A DNA stretch of 10,023 bases from Cellvibrionales bacterium UBA2034 (GTDB taxonomy: Bacteria > Pseudomonadota > Gammaproteobacteria > Pseudomonadales > UBA7239), in assembly GCA_002333095.1 (NCBI GenBank), contig DDBK01000163.1:27164-37186 (forward strand). Direction: 5' to 3'. This document shows, piece after piece, positions 1 to 6,580 of this stretch. The translations under genes and the position numbers were made by a program. The notes under the pieces were generated by a model. It was not told the DNA's origin. It searched no databases and saw only the letters and a list, made by a program, of their open reading frames with translations. Position 1 is the stretch's first letter, and every line of letters begins with the position of its first letter.

Positions 1-2
1 AC

Positions 3-248
3 GCGTTTGAAATCATTTCGGCTTACCGCTCGCCGAAAACCAACAGCATGTTACGTAGTCGTTCGGTGAGCACTGGTGTGGCAAAAAACAGCATGCACCT
101 CACAGGGCAAGCTATTGATATTCGCCTGCCCGGTTCCTCGTTGTCGGATGTGCGCGATGCTGCACTGGAATTGAAACGCGGTGGTGTCGGTTATTACGCC
201 AGTTCTGACTTCGTGCACCTGGATACCGGCCGCGTCCGGCACTGGTAA
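3..248 (+). CDS. YcbK-like DUF882 / peptidase M15 family protein, C-terminal part
   Basis: This is the 3' end of a gene that begins before the left edge; the frame is open from position 3 to the TAA at 246-248. It encodes about 81 residues. Seen: the segment AYRSPKTN, then SMHLTGQAID (His codon at 96, Asp at 117) and FVHLDTGRVRHW at the end (His codon at 216). The HxxGxAxD plus late His-x-Asp pattern is the metal-binding signature of M15/DUF882 proteins such as E. coli YcbK, and the closing GGVGYY...FVHLDTGRVR stretch is typical of that family. Family members are periplasmic, usually exported by a twin-arginine signal, and are assumed to act on peptidoglycan peptides; the signal region is not in the window. 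The neighbour is an L,D-transpeptidase related to YcbB, the same partner as in E. coli. The exact substrate is unknown. Confidence 0.88.
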   Translation, partial: AFEIISAYRSPKTNSMLRSRSVSTGVAKNSMHLTGQAIDIRLPGSSLSDVRDAALELKRGGVGYYASSDFVHLDTGRVRHW

Positions 249-258
249 CGTCCGGGAT

Positions 259-1863
259 TTATTTCCGCCGACGCGTCAGCGCCGCCGTCAGTTTTGCGTC
301 ACGTGCGTAGATGTCCGGTAAAAACAGCGCATTGCCTTCTGCGTCCACATTGGCTGTGAAGTAGAGCAACAGCACCGGCATCTTTTCGGCTAGTGCCAGG
401 TGCTGGTCTTTGCTGGCGGAAATTTTTGCCTGTAGCAGCTGCTCATCCCATTCTCCCTGGGTTTTCAGGGCAAACAGTGCCAGCGCGGTGGGGTTGCCTA
501 GCCTCACACAGCCATGGCTGAAGTCTCGCCGTTCTCGCGCAAACAATTTTTTGGACGGCGTATCGTGCATATAAATCGCATCGTCATTCGGGAAAACAAA
601 CTTGAGTTGCCCCAGCGCATTTTTCTCGCCGGATCGCTGGCGGATACGGTATTCGCCTAACACAATGCCACTGAGTTCCGATTCCCCGACTTCGCTGCCA
701 TGGGCCCTGCCGCTGGTGTCAACCAGCTCCATGTTCTCGTGTTCGAGATAATAGGGATTTTCATACAGTTTAGGCAAAAGCTCTTTGGTGGCGATACTGT
801 ATGGCACATTCCAGAAAGGGTTGAATACCAGTGAACTTAATGTCTTGTTCATCACGGGCGTTTCATGTTTGCCCGCTTTGCCTACAACGACGGGCATTTG
901 CAATATCACTTTTGCCCCGGTTGCATCGGGTTCATAAGCCCACAAGGTAAATTGCGGAATATTGATCAGGATGAAACGGCGGCGCGGGATGCTGTCATCA
1001 AGCCAGCGCAGGCGTTCCATGGCCAATTCGATCTGCCTTACTCGCTCAGGTAATGGAACCAGCAAGTTCTGGTAAGTCTGTTTGCCGATAATGCCGTCAG
1101 GTGTCAGGCCGTGGCGCAGCTGGAAGTGCTTCACGCCTTCCGCTGTCGCGCCGTCGTAATGCATCAGAGGTGGTTGGGCGGTATTCGCGGCGGCAGGCAT
1201 ATCACCCAGGATTACCAGCCAGTCTGCCAGTTGATGTACGCCATCCCATGCCGTACCCGGTTCCAGTTTTTTGGCAGGCAACGGAGGCAGGGCAGGCGCT
1301 TGTGGATATTGCGCGGCGAGCGCACGGTACTGGACAAGCAATTGGCGCAGGGCGTGGTAGGGAGGGAGAGCGGGGCGTGCAGCGGCGACCGCTGCTGGTA
1401 GATTGTCGCTGGTCAGTATCTGCTGCAAGCGAGCGGGCAAATCAACCTGCCGCGAAGCGACATCGGTTTTTGCGCCGGGCTCCAGAGGCGCTATACGGCC
1501 GACACTCAGGTCTTCTACAAATGCAGCGAGCGTGAGACTCAAGGCAAGGTCAAAATCTGCCTGCTGGCGATCATCGCCGGGTTGTTGCAGCATGGTTTCC
1601 AGCTGTTGCCGGAGTGCCGGTAGATCGTAATCCGAAGTGTCCAGACCATCATCGGCAGCCTGGCTGATCACTGTGATGGCCTCACTGGCGCGAGCAGACG
1701 GCTTGCCATTATCCAGCCACAATGGCGCAAACTGGCGGGCTTCGTAAATGGCGTACAGCGGTGGTTGCACGCTGGCTGCGATATCTGCAGCAGGTGCAGC
1801 TATGGCAAGGGAGGTGTGCAGGCATAGCAGCATCACCAGAGTGACAAACATCAGTCGCAACAC
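259..1863 (-). CDS. ldtD: L,D-transpeptidase, LdtD/YcbB type
   Basis: Periplasmic cross-linking enzyme expected to form 3-3 meso-diaminopimelate links in peptidoglycan. The 534-residue product starts with a hydrophobic signal peptide (residues 1-22, cleavage near AIA/AP). A scaffold region follows, then a peptidoglycan-binding domain (about 228-270, with EGVKHFQLRHGLTPDGIIG), then a YkuD catalytic domain (about 296-485). The active site is visible as SHGCVRLGNP with Cys452 as nucleophile, preceded by His433 in YMHDTP. The tail with VLLLYFTANVDAEG and LPDIYARD is typical of YcbB proteins rather than short Ldt enzymes. E. coli LdtD is about 615 residues, so this is a shorter member. The start is GTG at 1861-1863 with AGGGA nine bases ahead on the minus strand; an ATG four codons downstream would leave the signal peptide nearly intact. 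The gene ends 10 bp from the convergent YcbK-like gene. The family assignment is firm; the symbol is by homology. Confidence 0.93.
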   Translation of the reverse strand: MLRLMFVTLVMLLCLHTSLAIAAPAADIAASVQPPLYAIYEARQFAPLWLDNGKPSARASEAITVISQAADDGLDTSDYDLPALRQQLETMLQQPGDDRQQADFDLALSLTLAAFVEDLSVGRIAPLEPGAKTDVASRQVDLPARLQQILTSDNLPAAVAAARPALPPYHALRQLLVQYRALAAQYPQAPALPPLPAKKLEPGTAWDGVHQLADWLVILGDMPAAANTAQPPLMHYDGATAEGVKHFQLRHGLTPDGIIGKQTYQNLLVPLPERVRQIELAMERLRWLDDSIPRRRFILINIPQFTLWAYEPDATGAKVILQMPVVVGKAGKHETPVMNKTLSSLVFNPFWNVPYSIATKELLPKLYENPYYLEHENMELVDTSGRAHGSEVGESELSGIVLGEYRIRQRSGEKNALGQLKFVFPNDDAIYMHDTPSKKLFARERRDFSHGCVRLGNPTALALFALKTQGEWDEQLLQAKISASKDQHLALAEKMPVLLLYFTANVDAEGNALFLPDIYARDAKLTAALTRRRK

Positions 1864-1887
1864 GAGCCCACATCCCTAGCGTGAATA

Positions 1888-1914
1888 ATTGTAAGTAGAA
1901 AAACAGCAGGCCAA
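1888..1914 (-). promoter_or_regulatory. Candidate promoter for ldtD
   Basis: On the minus strand there is a TACAAT (plus-strand 1888-1893, 5 of 6 to the sigma-70 -10 consensus). TTGGCC (1909-1914) lies 15 bp upstream, matching 4 of 6 of the -35 but with a short spacer. It sits 25 bp before the GTG start of ldtD. Judged by eye only; the -10 is good, the -35 weak. Confidence 0.3.
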
Positions 1915-1937
1915 GCATAGCGCAACTTGCGTGTGGA

Positions 1938-1967
1938 TTGGTCTGGTCACTGCCAGACTGTTAATAT
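1938..1967 (+). promoter_or_regulatory. Candidate promoter for the crotonase-elbB-clsB-ybhP run
   Basis: An extended -10 element, TG-T-TAATAT (TG at 1959-1960, hexamer 1962-1967), has a weak -35 TTGGTC (1938-1943) 18 bp upstream. It lies 26 bp ahead of the first ATG of a four-gene plus-strand run, in the only long spacer before that run. Initiation would fall near 1974, giving a leader of about 20 bases that still contains the ribosome binding site GAGGAG (1983-1988). The dyad at 1941-1958 fills the spacer, which suggests repression. Confidence 0.4.
1941..1958. repeat. Perfect 6+6 inverted repeat, possible operator
   Basis: GTCTGG at 1941-1946 and its exact reverse complement CCAGAC at 1953-1958 are separated by six bases. 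The dyad lies between the -35 and extended -10 of the candidate promoter for the downstream crotonase gene, where a dimeric repressor would block polymerase. No T-run follows, so it is not a terminator. The CTGG/CCAG arms recall acyl-CoA-responsive operators of the FadR/TetR type in half-site only; the spacing does not match the E. coli FadR site as I know it. Confidence 0.42.
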
Positions 1968-1993
1968 CACTGCCTGTCTAACGAGGAGTCAAT

Positions 1994-2749
1994 ATGAGCA
2001 AGCCATTCACTACCAGCATCGACAGCCAGGGTATCGCCGAACTGGTTTTCAACAAACCTCCCGTCAACGCTTTTTCGTCACAGGGTTGGGCGGACATTGC
2101 AGCTGAAATCGAGGCGCTGGGGCACAACGACAAAGTGCGCGTCATCATTATTGCTGCTGAAGGCCGTGGCTTTTGCGCCGGTGTGGATATCAAGGAGCTG
2201 GCTTCCGATGGCAGCCTGATAACCAAAGTGAACAAGGGAAATTACGATACATTCAAGGCTATCCATCGCAATCCCAAACCAGTCATTGTTGCTGTGCATG
2301 GTTTTGTGCTGGGCGGTGGCATCGGCATTTCCGGTGCGGCCGATATTATTGTTGCTTCCGAGTGCGCGACGTTTGCAGTGCCGGAAGTGGATCGCGGGGC
2401 AATGGGTGGCGGCGCACATCTGCAGCGCATGTTCCCCGTGCAGAAAGTGCGTTATATGTATTTCACGGGTGATGCGATTACTGCACAGGAAGCGTACCGC
2501 TTGGGTGCAGTTGAACGTGTTGTGCCGAAAGAACAGTTGCGCGAAGTGGCGCGCGAGATTGCAGCCAAGATCGCTGCAAAAAGCCCGCTGATGATTGCAC
2601 TGGCCAAAGAAGCCCTGACGGGTATTGAAGATGGCAATCTGGAAGACAAATACCGCTGGGAGCAGGGATTTACCTTGCAGGCATACAGCGACAAGGATTC
2701 ACAGGAAGCGCGTGATGCATTTGTCGAGAAGCGCGAAGCGCGATTCTAG
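1994..2749 (+). CDS. Crotonase-superfamily (enoyl-CoA hydratase/isomerase-like) protein
   Basis: A 251-residue acyl-CoA enzyme of the crotonase fold, the usual single-domain length. Both oxyanion-hole segments are present: GFCAGVDIKE (59-68) and VLGGGIGISGAADI (105-118). Of the two acid/base glutamates of true hydratases, the first appears as Glu131 in VPEVDRG. The second, which precedes the FTGD-like motif in rat crotonase, is replaced here by Tyr154 in RYMYFTGD. The enzyme may therefore not be a simple 2-enoyl-CoA hydratase. The PEVDRGAMGGG block and the EQGFTLQA...DAFVEKR tail remind me of EchA20-type ring-opening hydrolases, but that is recall, not a search. The start is set by GAGGAG at 1983-1988, five bases before the ATG. 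It leads a run that continues with elbB 33 bp later. The superfamily is certain; the reaction is open. Confidence 0.93.
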   Translation: MSKPFTTSIDSQGIAELVFNKPPVNAFSSQGWADIAAEIEALGHNDKVRVIIIAAEGRGFCAGVDIKELASDGSLITKVNKGNYDTFKAIHRNPKPVIVAVHGFVLGGGIGISGAADIIVASECATFAVPEVDRGAMGGGAHLQRMFPVQKVRYMYFTGDAITAQEAYRLGAVERVVPKEQLREVAREIAAKIAAKSPLMIALAKEALTGIEDGNLEDKYRWEQGFTLQAYSDKDSQEARDAFVEKREARF

Positions 2750-2782
2750 GATCAAAAGATTCTGAAACAAGGAGAATAGTGC

Positions 2783-3439
2783 ATGAGCAAGCGTGTGGCG
2801 GTGGTGTTATCCGGTTGCGGGGTGTATGACGGTTCTGAAATCTATGAATCAACGCTGACACTTCTGCACTTGTCGCAAGCTGGCGCACAGGTGCAGTGTT
2901 TTGCACCGGACATCCCCCAGATGCACGTAGTCAATCATTTGACTGGCGAAGTGGTTTCCGGTGAAGCGCGTAATGTATTGGTAGAAGCGGCTCGTCTGGC
3001 GCGCGGTAACATCAAGCCGGTCACCGAAGCGCAAGCAAAAGATTTTGATGCGTTGATTGTGCCGGGTGGATTTGGTGCCGCAAAAAACCTGTGTGACTTT
3101 GCGGTCAGCGGCGCTGCACTGGCAGTGCAGGAAGATTTTCTGGCGTTCGCCCGCGCAATGCACGCATCAGGAAAACCGGTAGGCCTGATCTGTATTGCGC
3201 CAACAATGGCTGCAGCCATTTGTGGCGCGGGCGTCATGACAACGATCGGCAATGATGTGGATACGGCAGCTGCCATCAACGCCACTGGTGCGAAGCATTG
3301 TGAATGCACTGTGCAGGACGTTTGTATTGACCGGGACAGGAAGTTGGTGACTACGCCGGCCTATATGCTGGCGCAGTCAATTGCCGAGGCAGATGTAGGG
3401 ATCGGCAAACTGGTTGACGGGGTGTTGGCGCTGGCCTGA
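2783..3439 (+). CDS. elbB: Isoprenoid biosynthesis glyoxalase ElbB (DJ-1/PfpI superfamily)
   Basis: The 218-residue product is of normal length for ElbB, a cytoplasmic class I glutamine-amidotransferase-like protein. E. coli ElbB has weak glyoxalase activity (glyoxal to glycolate) and was linked genetically to isoprenoid synthesis. Seen: the N-terminal VAVVLSGCGVYDGSEIYE block that separates ElbB from other DJ-1 proteins, DALIVPGGFGAAKNL (89-103), and the nucleophile elbow GLICIAPTMAA with Cys137 as the expected catalytic residue. Glu19 or Glu22 in SEIYE may serve as the nearby acid. The start is supported by GGAG at 2771-2774, eight bases before the ATG. It lies 33 bp after the crotonase gene and its stop is one base from the clsB start, so co-transcription with clsB is very likely. 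The real substrate in this organism is unknown. Confidence 0.93.
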   Translation: MSKRVAVVLSGCGVYDGSEIYESTLTLLHLSQAGAQVQCFAPDIPQMHVVNHLTGEVVSGEARNVLVEAARLARGNIKPVTEAQAKDFDALIVPGGFGAAKNLCDFAVSGAALAVQEDFLAFARAMHASGKPVGLICIAPTMAAAICGAGVMTTIGNDVDTAAAINATGAKHCECTVQDVCIDRDRKLVTTPAYMLAQSIAEADVGIGKLVDGVLALA

Positions 3440-3440
3440 T

Positions 3441-4580
3441 ATGCGCCTCAGCCGGGAAGGCATATCACCGCTGCCCGAATGGGGTAGCGAACAAATCTAT
3501 TTTTCTGCCACGCAGTGGTTTTCTGGCCTGCAGCATGACATTGATGCTGCAAAGCATTCCATTTACCTGCAAACCTATATTTTCGAGATCGATTCTGTTG
3601 GCGAATCCTTGTTAAAGGCGCTGTGCAATGCCAGCCAGCGCGGTGTAGATGTGCGCGTGATTGTTGATGGTGTTGGCTCTGCCAGCGCCACTGATTTCCT
3701 GCAACAGGTATTGCACGGCAATCACGCGACACTGCATGTCTATCATCCCTTGCCATGGAACTGGATAACCAATCGTTTGGAGCAAGACGATTGGCTGGCG
3801 CGTTTCTTCGAACGCATAATGCGGATGAATAATCGCCAGCACAGCAAGTTGTGTTTGATTGACAATTCTGTTGCCTGGACGGGCAGCTTCAATATTACCT
3901 ATGATCATATAGAGAATAACGGCCGCGGTCTGGACTGGAAAGATTGCGGTGTTCGTGTGTCTGGTGATAGATGTATTTTATTTAATGAGTTTTTTAATGC
4001 TGTATGGAATCATGATATTAATCTTTTGTCCCCGTATTTTCTTTTCCATCCCATAACCAATTTCAGCCCTTCTTTGCGAAAAAGGCGGTTGAGGACATTG
4101 CTGCAGGATATACATGGCGCACGTCAGCGCATATGGATTGTCAGCGCCTATTTTTCCCCCATACAGCGCATCATTAATGCGTTGAAAAAAGCCAGCTTGC
4201 GCGGTGTGGATGTGAGGATTATGGTGCCAGCGCATTCAGATGTCGGGTTCTTTCCTGCTCTGGCAAGTACATATTATGCAGATTTGCTGCGCGCAGGAAT
4301 CCACATTCATGAATATGAAAACGGTATTTTGCACAGCAAACATATGCTGATCGATAAAACAGTCATAGTCGGAAGCAGCAATATGAATCATCGCAGTACG
4401 TTACATGATGTTGAGTTGGATATTGAACTGTTTTCAGAAGAATCAAGATTGATTATGGAAAAAAGCTTTTTACATGATCTGGTTGGTTGCCGGGAAATAA
4501 CGCTGGAAAACCTCAGTCGATTCTATGCCTGGCTGCTGGCTTTTGGGCGGATTCCACGTTTCCTGCGTTATTGGCTGTGA
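3441..4580 (+). CDS. clsB: Cardiolipin synthase ClsB-type phospholipase D family protein
   Basis: The 379-residue product carries two phospholipase D HKD motifs: HSKLCLIDNSVAWTGSFN (His134, Lys136, Asp141) and HSKHMLIDKTVIVGSSNMN (His298, Lys300, Asp305). Such proteins transfer phosphatidyl groups via a phosphohistidine intermediate; E. coli ClsB makes cardiolipin and can also make phosphatidylglycerol from phosphatidylethanolamine. There is no N-terminal pair of membrane helices, which points to ClsB (YbhO) rather than ClsA. The basic, aromatic C-terminus (FGRIPRFLRYWL) could touch the membrane. The ATG at 3441 is preferred because it follows the elbB stop (3437-3439) by one base, although no good ribosome binding site is seen, which suggests translational coupling. 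A TTG at 3414 would add nine residues inside elbB. Parts of the gene are clearly A+T-richer than its neighbours. The next gene is ybhP-like, as in E. coli. Confidence 0.92.
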   Translation: MRLSREGISPLPEWGSEQIYFSATQWFSGLQHDIDAAKHSIYLQTYIFEIDSVGESLLKALCNASQRGVDVRVIVDGVGSASATDFLQQVLHGNHATLHVYHPLPWNWITNRLEQDDWLARFFERIMRMNNRQHSKLCLIDNSVAWTGSFNITYDHIENNGRGLDWKDCGVRVSGDRCILFNEFFNAVWNHDINLLSPYFLFHPITNFSPSLRKRRLRTLLQDIHGARQRIWIVSAYFSPIQRIINALKKASLRGVDVRIMVPAHSDVGFFPALASTYYADLLRAGIHIHEYENGILHSKHMLIDKTVIVGSSNMNHRSTLHDVELDIELFSEESRLIMEKSFLHDLVGCREITLENLSRFYAWLLAFGRIPRFLRYWL

Positions 4581-4587
4581 CTGCCTG

Positions 4588-5307
4588 ATGCGTATACTTT
4601 CTTACAATATCCACAAAGGTTTTACAGTCGGCAATCGCGCATTGGTGCTGGAAGAGATCCGTCATGCTATACGTGCTACAGAGGCTGATCTGGTGTGTCT
4701 GCAGGAGGTGGTAGGGGAAAATACAAGGCATGCAGCGGTTTTTGATAAATGGGCAGATATCCAGTTTGAATTTCTTGCTGATCAAGTCTGGGATTATCGC
4801 GCCTACGGAAAAAATGCCGTGTACGATCATGGGCATCACGGCAATGCAATACTGAGCAAAGTGCCATTTTCGTATTACAGTAATCACGATATCAGTGTGC
4901 TGCCATTTTCACAGCGCGGTATTTTACATGCCGTCACGGAGGATGGCCTGCATGTGTTGTGCGCGCATTTTGGTCTTCTGGCCTGGGAGCGTCGACACCA
5001 GATCAGGCGTTTGCTGCAACTGTTGAAAGATATTCCTGATACGGCCCCGGTGGTGCTGGCTGGAGATTTTAATGACTGGAATGAAAAATCCCATCTGGCG
5101 TTAATCCATGCGGGTTTGCGCGAAGTGATGCAAGACAGCGCTGGCTGCGTGCAAAAAACTTTTCCAGCGCGGTGGCCGCTGTTGAAGATGGACCGGATTT
5201 ATTACCGCAATCTTGCGTTGAAGTCTGCAAAACGGCTGGATGGCCGGGCCTGGAGACGCTTGTCTGATCATAGTCCGTTGTTTGCCGAATTTGCGGGCGC
5301 TACCTAG
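4588..5307 (+). CDS. ybhP: YbhP-like endonuclease/exonuclease/phosphatase family protein
   Basis: A 239-residue EEP-fold protein with every core motif of this metal-dependent phosphoesterase superfamily. These are Asn7 in LSYNIHKG, Glu40 in CLQE, HHGNA (83-87), His127 in CAHFGL, GDFNDW (159-164), Asp202 in MDRIYY and the final SDHSPLFAEF with Asp227-His228. The catalytic site thus looks intact. The HHGNAILS and TFPARWPLLKMDRIY segments match E. coli YbhP closely. The substrate is not established; pairing with clsB suggests a phospholipid or phosphodiester product of the membrane, but DNA or small phosphoesters are not excluded. The ATG at 4588 lies seven bases after the clsB stop and places the first strand right at the N-terminus as expected. 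An earlier ATG at 4525 would overlap clsB by 56 bases and add a Cys-rich stretch not seen in the family. No clear ribosome binding site, so coupling is likely. Confidence 0.9.
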   Translation: MRILSYNIHKGFTVGNRALVLEEIRHAIRATEADLVCLQEVVGENTRHAAVFDKWADIQFEFLADQVWDYRAYGKNAVYDHGHHGNAILSKVPFSYYSNHDISVLPFSQRGILHAVTEDGLHVLCAHFGLLAWERRHQIRRLLQLLKDIPDTAPVVLAGDFNDWNEKSHLALIHAGLREVMQDSAGCVQKTFPARWPLLKMDRIYYRNLALKSAKRLDGRAWRRLSDHSPLFAEFAGAT

Positions 5308-5364
5308 TGCCAATACTGCAGTACGCAGCTACATTGAAACGATAAATTTGCAGGGTGTTTCATT

Positions 5365-6159
5365 ATGTCGGCTACTCCGGTAAAGCCTGTGACCGCAAAA
5401 CCTTTTGAGATGTTTGCCAATCCGGATTACGGCAATGGCATGTATCGCCGCCGTGTGCGTTTGCAGAATATAGACAAGCGTACGGTGCTGGCAGAAATGG
5501 AAGATGACCAGCACGGCTTCCGGATTGTGCTCAACCATGACGGGCAAGCCATTGACGCTATCCGTGTCGAGAGTCTGCGCATCCCAATGACCACCTGTGG
5601 CGGCGCGAGTGAAGTATTGGCGCAACTGGCAGGTGTGCCGTTATCCGATTCGCCACGTTCACTGGCGGCACACAGCAATCCTCGCTCGCACTGTACGCAC
5701 CAGTTTGATTTGCTGGGCCTGGCCGTCACCCATGCCCTGCGCGATGACGCTACGCGCCAATACGACATCGCCATCCATGACGCGGTTGATGGTGTGCAGC
5801 GTGTGGTGGGCGAGATTGATGGCGTGACGGTGTTTGACTGGCAGCTGCGCGGCCATACGATCGAGACCGACGGGATATGGCAAAACATCAGCGTGCAGAA
5901 AGGCTTTGCGCAATGGGCTGAGCAGCATTTGCCACAGGCGCAGCTGGAGCTGGCGCTGGTCGTCCAGCGCGGCATGCTGGTGTCCACGACCCGCCGGGTG
6001 TTGACCGAGCCGATGGAGGGCATGGGTTTGCTGGACGACCCCATGACGAAGGGCGTGTGCTATAGCTACTCGGAGCCGGTGATCCGGAATGCTATACGTT
6101 ACGGCAGCAATAACCGCAATTTCACGGATGCACCGGAACAATTATTGCGTTTTGTATGA
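5365..6159 (+). CDS. DUF2889 domain-containing protein of unknown function
   Basis: A 264-residue protein without signal peptide or membrane helices, so probably cytoplasmic. It fits the DUF2889 pattern: MYRRRVRL near the N-terminus (26-33), LAEMEDDQHGFRIVLNHDG (42-60), a conserved LRIPMTTCGGA block (Cys78), and the hallmark CTHQFDLLGLAVTHA (110-124) with Cys110, His112 and Asp115. His50, His58, Cys78, Cys110 and His112 are plausible metal ligands or catalytic residues, but this is inference. No activity is known to me for the family. The C-terminal half has alternating hydrophobic strands (VVGEIDGVTVFDW, WQNISVQKGFAQWA) consistent with a beta-rich domain. The start has CAGGG at 5351-5355, nine bases before the ATG. 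It follows ybhP after 57 bp and may belong to the same transcript or have its own promoter; none is convincing. Confidence 0.85.
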   Translation: MSATPVKPVTAKPFEMFANPDYGNGMYRRRVRLQNIDKRTVLAEMEDDQHGFRIVLNHDGQAIDAIRVESLRIPMTTCGGASEVLAQLAGVPLSDSPRSLAAHSNPRSHCTHQFDLLGLAVTHALRDDATRQYDIAIHDAVDGVQRVVGEIDGVTVFDWQLRGHTIETDGIWQNISVQKGFAQWAEQHLPQAQLELALVVQRGMLVSTTRRVLTEPMEGMGLLDDPMTKGVCYSYSEPVIRNAIRYGSNNRNFTDAPEQLLRFV

Positions 6160-6282
6160 GGGGGTCGTGTCGCGCTGCAGGGGGGGTTCGCTATTGTGGC
6201 CACAGCCCGCTTTGCGTAAACTGTCAGACCGATTTGATACCAGCGGTTCCGTTCTGGCGCCGCACACCGTAAAGGCTGAATC
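6160..6282. promoter_or_regulatory. Spacer ahead of rpoZ, likely promoter region
   Basis: This 123-bp gap must hold the rpoZ-spoT promoter unless it lies inside the DUF2889 gene. I see only weak candidates (TTGCGT at 6212-6217 with TTTGAT at 6233-6238, spacer 15). The gap also holds a run of seven G (6180-6186) and a perfect 10-bp palindrome TGTGGCCACA (6195-6204). The ribosome binding site for rpoZ is AAAGG at 6271-6275. No terminator hairpin with a T-run is visible after the DUF2889 gene. Confidence 0.28.
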
Positions 6283-6558
6283 ATGGCACGTATCACTGTA
6301 GAAGATTGTCTGGATCATGTAGAAAACCGCTTTGAACTCGTCATGGTGAGCACCAAGCGTGCGCGCCAGCTGGCTACCAAGGGTCGTGAGCCTATGGTGC
6401 CATGGGAAAATGACAAACCTACTGTAGTTGCCCTGCGCGAGATCGAACTCGGTCTGGTCACGCCTGAAGTCCTCGAAGAGCAGCCGGAAGATCGTTTCAA
6501 GCACCTGGCAGAGAAAGCCTTTGAAAACGTCAACGCACCGGATGACGACGCCGATTGA
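6283..6558 (+). CDS. rpoZ: RNA polymerase omega subunit
   Basis: The 91-residue omega subunit, same length as in E. coli, helps assemble RNA polymerase by chaperoning the beta' subunit; in E. coli it forms part of ppGpp binding site 1. Seen: the N-terminal [27 protein letters not shown] and the [15 protein letters not shown] helix, all hallmarks of RpoZ. The N-terminal MAR segment that contacts ppGpp in E. coli is retained. The central [17 protein letters not shown] wording is gammaproteobacterial rather than betaproteobacterial in style. The acidic tail ([11 protein letters not shown]) is variable in the family. The start is supported by AAAGG seven bases upstream. It is followed after 22 bp by spoT, the usual gammaproteobacterial order, so omega and the ppGpp enzyme are co-expressed. 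The gmk gene that often lies upstream is absent here. Confidence 0.96.
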   Translation: MARITVEDCLDHVENRFELVMVSTKRARQLATKGREPMVPWENDKPTVVALREIELGLVTPEVLEEQPEDRFKHLAEKAFENVNAPDDDAD

Positions 6559-6566
6559 TCTGCCTA

Positions 6567-6580
6567 TGAGGACGGCCTGA
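6567..6580 (+). promoter_or_regulatory. spoT ribosome binding site inside a four-codon leader ORF
   Basis: TGAGGA (6567-6572) lies eight bases before the TTG at 6581 and decides that start. The same bases are part of a tiny frame, ATG AGG ACG GCC TGA (6566-6580), in phase with spoT and ending directly against its TTG. An in-frame stop therefore bars any longer spoT start, and the next Met codon lies over 100 residues inside the HD domain. Confidence 0.6.

Noticed and set aside
1101..1535. Long plus-strand open frame opposite ldtD
   Set aside because: It lies wholly antisense to a well-supported gene, and its translation is Arg/Ala-rich without any family motif; it is a codon-bias shadow.
3414..3440. 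Upstream TTG start for clsB inside elbB
   Set aside because: It adds nine residues not expected in the family and lacks a ribosome binding site; the ATG at 3441 sits one base after the elbB stop.
4525..4587. Upstream ATG start for the ybhP-like gene inside clsB
   Set aside because: It would put 21 Cys- and Trp-containing residues ahead of the first EEP strand; the ATG at 4588 fits the fold and the gene spacing.
5314..5323. Perfect 10-bp palindrome TACTGCAGTA between ybhP and the DUF2889 gene
   Set aside because: Short, no promoter elements around it and no T-run; expected by chance in 10 kb often enough. It does not fit a LexA box.
5427..6044. 205-codon minus-strand open frame opposite the DUF2889 gene
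   Set aside because: Ser/Thr/Arg-rich translation with no recognisable motif, fully opposite a conserved domain protein; a shadow frame.
6180..6204. Run of seven G and the palindrome TGTGGCCACA ahead of rpoZ
   Set aside because: A single G-run cannot form a quadruplex with its neighbours, and the palindrome has no loop or clear relation to a promoter. Mentioned in the spacer entry only.
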